NCBI GenBank assembly: GCA_028673005.1
Contig: CM054118.1
Location: 7,528,410-7,592,409 of the forward strand
Direction: 5' to 3'
Source: Tanypteryx hageni
Lineage: Eukaryota; Arthropoda; Insecta; Odonata; Petaluridae
DNA: 64,000 bases
Every line of letters starts with the position of its first letter. The stretch's first letter is position 1. The translations under genes were made by a program, and so were the position numbers. The notes under the pieces are model-generated. The model ran no database searches and was not told where the DNA came from. It saw nothing but the letters and a program-made list of their open reading frames with translations. Below are positions 58,818 through 64,000 of this stretch, piece by piece.

Positions 58818-60653
58818 CAAGACCGTAGATACAGTTTAGTAAAGGGGGGGTTTCATGAAAAATAATTTCAAAGTTTTAATATTTTAATACATTACTATAA
58901 ATATCATCAAAATACCTTTTATTTAAATAAAAAATTTTAAAATATCTTGTTTAATGTCAATAATGCAACTACAAATTCTGCACTAGTTATAGAAAATAAT
59001 AATTGATATGCCTGATCAGTTGTTTCTTTTGTTCCAGATTCTTGAAGTTGCTGCAGAGTTTCTACTATTGTAGAATACAATTCCACAAAACGGGATACGG
59101 AGTTATGTTTCTCAGACCAACTCGTTTCGCATAAATCTAGAACTGTTTTATGAGTTAGCCTTTTATTTTCTTTTGCTATTTTCTCTAGAATATTGTTCCT
59201 CTGAGAAGACAGACAAAAGTAATTCACAGCTGTTTTAATAACGCCAATACAATTTCTAATGATTGACAAATCGCAAGAATATGCAATAACTAAATTAAAA
59301 GCATGGGCACTGCAATGCACAAATTGTGCTTTTGGGTATTTTTCTGATATTAATGTATGCACACCTCTGTACTTGCCACTCATGACAGCAGCCCCATCAT
59401 ATTGTTCATATTTACTCCAAGCTGCGTCAATGTGGACAGGAGGATAGTAGTCAAACCCGAGGCAGTCACATCAGTCACAGGAATGAAACACAAAAAATCG
59501 TCTCGAATTAAGATTTCTTTACTATCAATATATCGAACACAAATTGCTAGCTGTTCTTTCCTGGATATGTCTTGTGTCTCATCTGCCAATAATGAAAAAC
59601 ATTTAGCATTGTTTATTCGAGAAACAATTGCATTTTGTATTGTTTCTCCATAAATTTCAACAATTTCATTCTGAATGGTTGGACTAGTATACATACTTTG
59701 GGAGCCAGAGGATGTAGAAAGAGGATTTAAAAGTGCGATATCTCCTGATTTAGCACGGTATCATAAAAGAGCCCTAGAGTTACCGTCGTTATAGTCTGGT
59801 CCATGGAGAGAAATGGGACCTGAATCTTTCATGCCTCTCAGAGCAAGTTCTTGGCGACCACATAAAATTATGGTTTCTACTACAGAATGTATCTTTTCTC
59901 TGTTTTCCTCTACCTGATGCTTTCTTTCGGAATCTAGCATACACACTATATCAACTTGCTTTCCACTTATAACATTTAGAAAATTATCTGCATGCATACT
60001 AACCTCAATATGATATTTTGTTTTTTCATGTTTTCCAAAATATTCTTTCGCATTCTTCCAGTTTAGATAGGCTATTGTTACGATCACTCCTAATGCTTGA
60101 TCTCCTCTGCCTCCAACTTGACAAGCAAACAATACACATATTTTACAGAATGCTCCACCTGCTCTTATGTCTTCCGCATAAACAAATGATAAACATATGA
60201 TGTAAAAGAATGCGCTCTTCAATTCAATTTATTTTAGCTTTCCTGTGGCTCCGAAAACGTAAATCCCACGTAATAAATTATAAAAGTATTCCTACTATTC
60301 AACGAATTGATGGAAATGTGCGACTTTGGGTGATTTGAAAGCACTCTGATTGTGATTTTGCGGAGCTATCATCTGGCAACCCATCTACGCTGATGAAGTA
60401 TGTTTTGAGCAGTTTATTTCACTTCCTTCACCCTATGAGTCACCCTTAAATGTTCCCCTCTCTAATGGTCAAGCAAACCTTTCTAGGTCACTCATGTGCT
60501 TAAGCATAAATCCGCCCATCTGAATTGCAGTTAAAAACTTAAAATTTTGTGTTTTCCTCAATCATTATTTCTTTGAGTTCTTAAGAAAGGAGAATCCGTA
60601 AGGGGGGGGGGGGGGTTTGAACCCCTCAAACCCTCCCCATATATACGGCCCTG
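58818..60653 (-). mobile_element. hAT element inserted in the LINE, 8-bp target duplication
   Basis: Flanked by ATCGCAAA (58810-58817) and ATTGCAAA (60654-60661), one mismatch in 8. The ends are CAAGACCGTAGATAC (left) and CAGGGCCGTATATAT (right, read inward), followed on both sides by G/C runs, a pattern I associate with ZMYM1-like hAT families. It is 1836 bp with one broken transposase gene. Confidence 0.85.
58937..60222 (-). pseudogene. hAT transposase, ZMYM1-like, decayed
   Basis: A TTF-type finger (FCKICVLFA, LNWKNAKEYFGKHEKTKYH) is followed by QVDIVCMLDSERKHQVEENR. A TGA at 59761-59763 sits where RALLRYR is expected. The same frame continues with CFSLLADETQDISRKEQLAI (first Asp) and FIPVTDVTASGL. 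A frameshift near 59395 leads to YDGAAVMSGKYRGV (second Asp) and HCSAHAFNLVIAYSC. It ends at LLTLNKIF without the usual dimerisation end, so the C-terminus is truncated. Confidence 0.88.
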
Positions 60654-61185
60654 ATTGCAAACTGTGTCTATCTGTTCATCAATGTTGCAATCAGATATTT
60701 TCTTCTTCTTTCTTAACTTTAACTAGAGGGATCAACTTTAGCCCCCCTACTTTTCCTTCTTTATATTTACAACCTACCTTCATATCTCAAGAGTGGCAAT
60801 GTTTTTAGGTATGCAAATGATACAATTCATCTCCTTCAATCACAAAGTGCAATGCACAGAGAAGCTCAAGGTGCCATTAATGGCATGGTAAACTGGTGCA
60901 AAGAGAATTCTGTTTTTGTTAATAAAAGCAAATCTACTTTTGTTCAATTTCATACATACCAAAAAAGCATTGTTTCTTTCCCACTCCTAAGATTACAAGA
61001 TTCTGTCCTCAGTGGTTCTTCAGTTACTAAATTTCTGGGTATTTACATTAATGAGACATTTTATTGGGATAAACAGATAGATAACTTATGTGCTAAAGTA
61101 GCCATTGCATGTTATCTCCTGAGGAGGATTATGCCCCTCATTGATGTTAGTACATCACTCAGTGTGTACTACGCATATATATATA
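60654..61185 (+). pseudogene. Jockey-like LINE, part 3: C-terminal reverse transcriptase
   Basis: Resumes after the hAT with decayed SLTLTRG(V) and PLLFLLYINDLP-like frames. The open part reads VFRYANDTIHLLQS, WCKENSVFVNKSKSTFVQF and SVTKFLGIYINETFYWDKQI. The catalytic F/YADD box is YAND, so the first Asp of the pair is Asn. It stops at 61185 in YYAYIYT, where a pogo element begins. Confidence 0.85.
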
Positions 61186-63550
61186 CAGTAGAACCTCCCA
61201 TTAACGAATGTCAAGGGACCCAATTTTTCACCTGTTCGTTAATCAGGAGTTCGTTGCTCGGAGGGTATTGCGGCACTGCATACCTTAAGGGGCTGTTAGA
61301 TTATTCGCAGGGAGCACGACTATCTGTGACTCCTCGGCGCGGCTGAAAGCGATCTGGTCTCGGCCCAAAGGATAAGTCAAAGATGCCGCAAAAGACATTG
61401 AAAATAATCTGCAACATAACATTTCCCGTATCTAAATGACAAATTCCGTACATTTCTCGTACCATTTAAATTTACTCTACAATTCCAGTATTGTTTGCCA
61501 CCATGATTTAAGAAGAAACTATGTAAAAACCTTTACTGAAATGCAGCGATGACGCCTTTTCTCGACAAAATGTTACGTTAGAATTTACGCATAATTCGCA
61601 GGAATATTGATGTTCAATGTGTTACCTTTACGTTTTGTAGAAACTTGGAGCTAACATCCAGATCTTATAATAAAATATGGCTGTGATCTAATTTGGCGAC
61701 TCCATCCTCAGCAATATGACTCCGGTCCTATTAACTAGATTCAGGAAGCAGACATAATAATTTGAGAAAATCTTTTTAAAATAATTTTTATTTTTAAAAC
61801 AAAAAAATTATTTTTTTGTAAAAAACGAATCAATCGTCTTTTGCTTTAAATTATTTCTTCCCTCTCGAAGAACCGCCCTTTCCACTTCCCTGAATGCGCT
61901 CATGGCATTCTTGGAGCATCCCTCAGCAGAGAGTAAGAATGCTTCTATCTTGTCTAAAGCAGCACTCACTTCACGGAACTTGGGTCTCACAACCTCCTCC
62001 TCATTGTCCTCTTCAGTATCCATGGAGGTTATTCCCGCTCCTTCCCCCTCCTTGCTTTCAACTCCCGCTCTTTCGTCCCCCTCGCTTTCAACGGAACACG
62101 TCATTATATTTTCGTCCACATCAACGAAGTCATCGAAAGATATGCTTCGTATAGCAAACCTATCCTGCAGTTCTTCCCAATATTCATCCTCTGGGGCCAC
62201 TCCTTCTTCACTATCGGATTCCGCTTGGCAAAATCCTGCCTTAGCGAAACAATTTTTGATTGCCGAAGGTGAAACGGCATCTCAGCAAAGGCAGAGACGC
62301 TGCATGGCCTGCAGAAGATTCCATTTAAGGCGAGTTGGGTTACTGCAATCATCCATCCTATGCATTAAATACTGCACCAATTGGCGCCAGTACGCCCTCT
62401 TTACCTGGGATATGACCCCCTGGTCCAGCGGCTGTAACCGGCTTGTGCAGTTGGCCGGGAGAAAAATCACCCTCACATTTTTTAAATTAATCCCCTCCAA
62501 ATTATGGGCTGTGCAACGATCGAGTAAGAGCAGAATCTTTCTGTTCTGTCCTCCCATTCGCACATCGACCTCGACGAGCCACTCCCGAAATATGACGGCC
62601 GTCATCCAAGAATTCCTGTTGTTGTAGTAGGGGCATGGAAGTCGCCTAACATTTTTAAAACACCGGGGTTTCCCAAATTTCTCGATTACGAGCGGTGGTA
62701 ACTTTACCGACCCGTCGCTGTTGGCGCAAAACAGCACCGTAAACCTTTCTTTGCTCATCTTCCCCCGTGGCAATATTCTCCCTTCACATTTAGGGTGCGG
62801 TCGGGGAGCAGATTGTAAAAAAATCCCGCCTCGTCTGCGTTAAAAATTTCTTCTGGCTGGTAGTTTCCCATTAATCTCGGAAACCTTTCCCTCCAACTCT
62901 CTTCAATCCCAGGATCAACAGAAATTTTTAAAGTTCTACCTCTTTTTAAACTTATGTAGCCACCCGTTGGAAGCTTGGAAATCTTCAATTCTCAAACGAA
63001 GGGCTATTTCCCTTGCCTTCTCCTGTAGGAGGGGCCCTGAGATGGGAATTAGTTTTGTTCGTGCTTGGGACAACCAATTAAAAACCCTCTGATCTAAACT
63101 CCAGTCCGGACTCGTTTTCTGGCGGGTTCTAGCTGCTGAGCGTTGATGATCTCATTCCGTTTCTTAATAATTGTAGACAAAGTAGAAGCCGGAATGTTAA
63201 ATCGGCGAGCGACTTCTGCCTTCTTCCTTCCCCGGGCAACAGCTTCTAATATTTCTATTTTTTGTTGGACAGAAAGCTGTCGCTGCTTGAAACCACAATT
63301 AGTGGACATGGCCTCTATAATTATGAATAAATAAAAGTTAATATTCCACAAAAATGACACTTAATAGTTCAAATCATAATAAATACATAAATAATAACAA
63401 TACATGTGAAATTTCGCAACAGCGTAATTACCATAAATTATTTTCAATGAAAATAACGGGAGTATACAAGCAAAACTTTTAGAACGCAATTGAAACAAAA
63501 TTTTTAATAAGTGATGCTGTAAAAGAAGGGACCTAGAATTAAAGTTAGCC
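61186..63550 (-). mobile_element. pogo/Tigger-like element (right end not located)
   Basis: The left end starts CAGTAGAACCTCCCATTAAC directly after a TA (61184-61185), the target of Tc1/mariner/pogo elements, and truncates the LINE. The transposase lies on the minus strand. The matching inverted end (GAGGTTCTACTG) is not found to the right, so the right limit given is only the start of the next recognised feature. Confidence 0.7.
61808..63309 (-). pseudogene. pogo/Tigger transposase, decayed
   Basis: Start MSTNCGFKQRQLSVQQ at 63309 with a CENP-B-like helix-turn-helix (KIEILEAVARG, EVARRFNIPASTLSTII). A frameshift near 63096 is followed by WLSQARTKLIPISGP and FQASNGWLHKFKKR (second DNA-binding domain), then a frameshift near 62950. 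The DDE domain has all three acids: IFNADEAGFF, ILLLLDRCTAHN, RLQPLDQGVI. A frameshift lies near 62770 and a TGA at 62282-62284. An acidic linker precedes the C-terminus KQKTIDSFFTKK, which fits the PCNA-binding box Q-x-x-I-x-x-F-F reported for pogo. The ancestral length is about 490-500 residues. Confidence 0.88.
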
Positions 63551-63557
63551 CTCCATT

Positions 63558-63822
63558 CAGGAGCAGTCTGAGGTACTGTACGTTAATGTTCATTGAGATA
63601 TTTACTAAATACATTTTAATTTATTCATTGCTCCGTAAAAATTATTGATATTGAAGAATTAAAAGGAATGCCATCGAGATTCTAGCCTGTTCCTATATAT
63701 AAATTGGTATCCAATATTTATTCACTTGCAAGTAAAGCATAGATAAATGATCGGAATAGCCCCTCCAAAACTTCGGCGCCCCGGGTATCTGCCCGGCTCA
63801 CCCGTAGCTCGGGCCAGCCCTG
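63558..63822. mobile_element. Small hAT-type MITE with exact 8-bp duplication
   Basis: CCTCCATT occurs at 63550-63557 and 63823-63830. The element begins CAGGAGCAGTCTG and ends GGGCCAGCCCTG, whose complement CAGGGCTGGCCC is a common style of hAT end. It is 265 bp without coding capacity. The terminal repeats match only in the first bases, so classification rests mostly on the duplication and the CAGG starts. Confidence 0.75.
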
Positions 63823-63830
63823 CCTCCATT

Positions 63831-64000
63831 TATGCGACAGTTGTTCCCTTCCCTTCTCCTCCCACTCCAGATCTATGCTGAGCGTCGCCTGACTCATTTT
63901 GTTTACCGTTGTTTACAGATGACCTTTCTCCTCCTCTTCCCCCACTTCGTCATCCTAATCAAGCATCACGATTCATTCATCCGCTCCGTACTCACTCTCA
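63831..64000. other. Pyrimidine-rich flank, no gene seen
   Basis: C/T-rich sequence to the window edge, without an open frame or element end that I recognise. Confidence 0.5.

Noticed and set aside
61902..62627. 241-codon plus-strand frame over the pogo gene
   Set aside because: It is the antisense of the pogo transposase, which has clear DDE motifs on the other strand.
63558..63600. GAGGTACTGTA as the right end of the pogo element
   Set aside because: It lacks the TTCT of the expected GAGGTTCTACTG and lies inside the hAT MITE defined by its duplication.

Overview
The window is AT-rich eukaryotic nuclear DNA. Coding relics are split by GT-AG introns and almost everything recognisable is a transposable element: hAT, Tc1/IS630-like, piggyBac, pogo/Tigger, Jockey-like LINE, Penelope-like, and a tRNA-derived SINE. 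This mixture fits an arthropod, probably an insect; that is an inference from the element families. No ordinary host gene could be identified with confidence. The best candidates are one THAP-domain exon and one unrecognised possible exon.

Left half (1 to 35852): a head-to-tail tandem array of a 5.32-5.36 kb unit, with six complete repeat periods plus a truncated last one. It runs off the left edge of the window. Each unit has two parts. The first is a complete 2751-bp hAT transposon (minus strand, 20-bp terminal inverted repeats, 8-bp target duplication CTTATCAC). The second is a 2.57-2.62 kb spacer holding a dead, internally deleted Tc1/IS630-like transposase (plus strand), a GC hairpin, a C-run and a variable (AT)n(AC)n microsatellite. 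The same target duplication flanks every hAT copy, so one insertion came first and the composite was then amplified. Six hAT copies carry a two-exon transposase gene (BED finger plus RNase-H-like core). Three share one nonsense codon, three share another, one has both, and only the fourth copy (19506-21150) has neither. All copies share a TAA 33 codons before the family-like C-terminus. The array stops abruptly inside the seventh hAT copy, which is also the most diverged.

Middle (35853 to 54050): unique flanking DNA with scattered relics. These are a duplicated 155-bp block, a GGGAC-rich hAT-like end, a THAP exon, a decayed piggyBac transposase with one catalytic Asp changed to Gly, a second piggyBac fragment cut by a ZMYM1-like hAT relic, a Penelope-like fragment beside a candidate hammerhead ribozyme, and a Jockey-like LINE with an internal deletion. 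They are followed by a 4.3-kb segment bounded by 60-bp inverted repeats, which contains a SINE and a series of decayed repeats.

Right part (54089 to 64000): an unclassified transposase relic, then a Jockey-like LINE used as a landing pad. The LINE was split by a piggyBac element (TTAA duplications) and by a hAT element (8-bp duplication), then cut off at its right by a pogo/Tigger element whose protein ends in a PCNA-binding-like motif. A 265-bp hAT MITE with an exact 8-bp duplication lies near the right edge. All transposases here are broken by stops or frameshifts.
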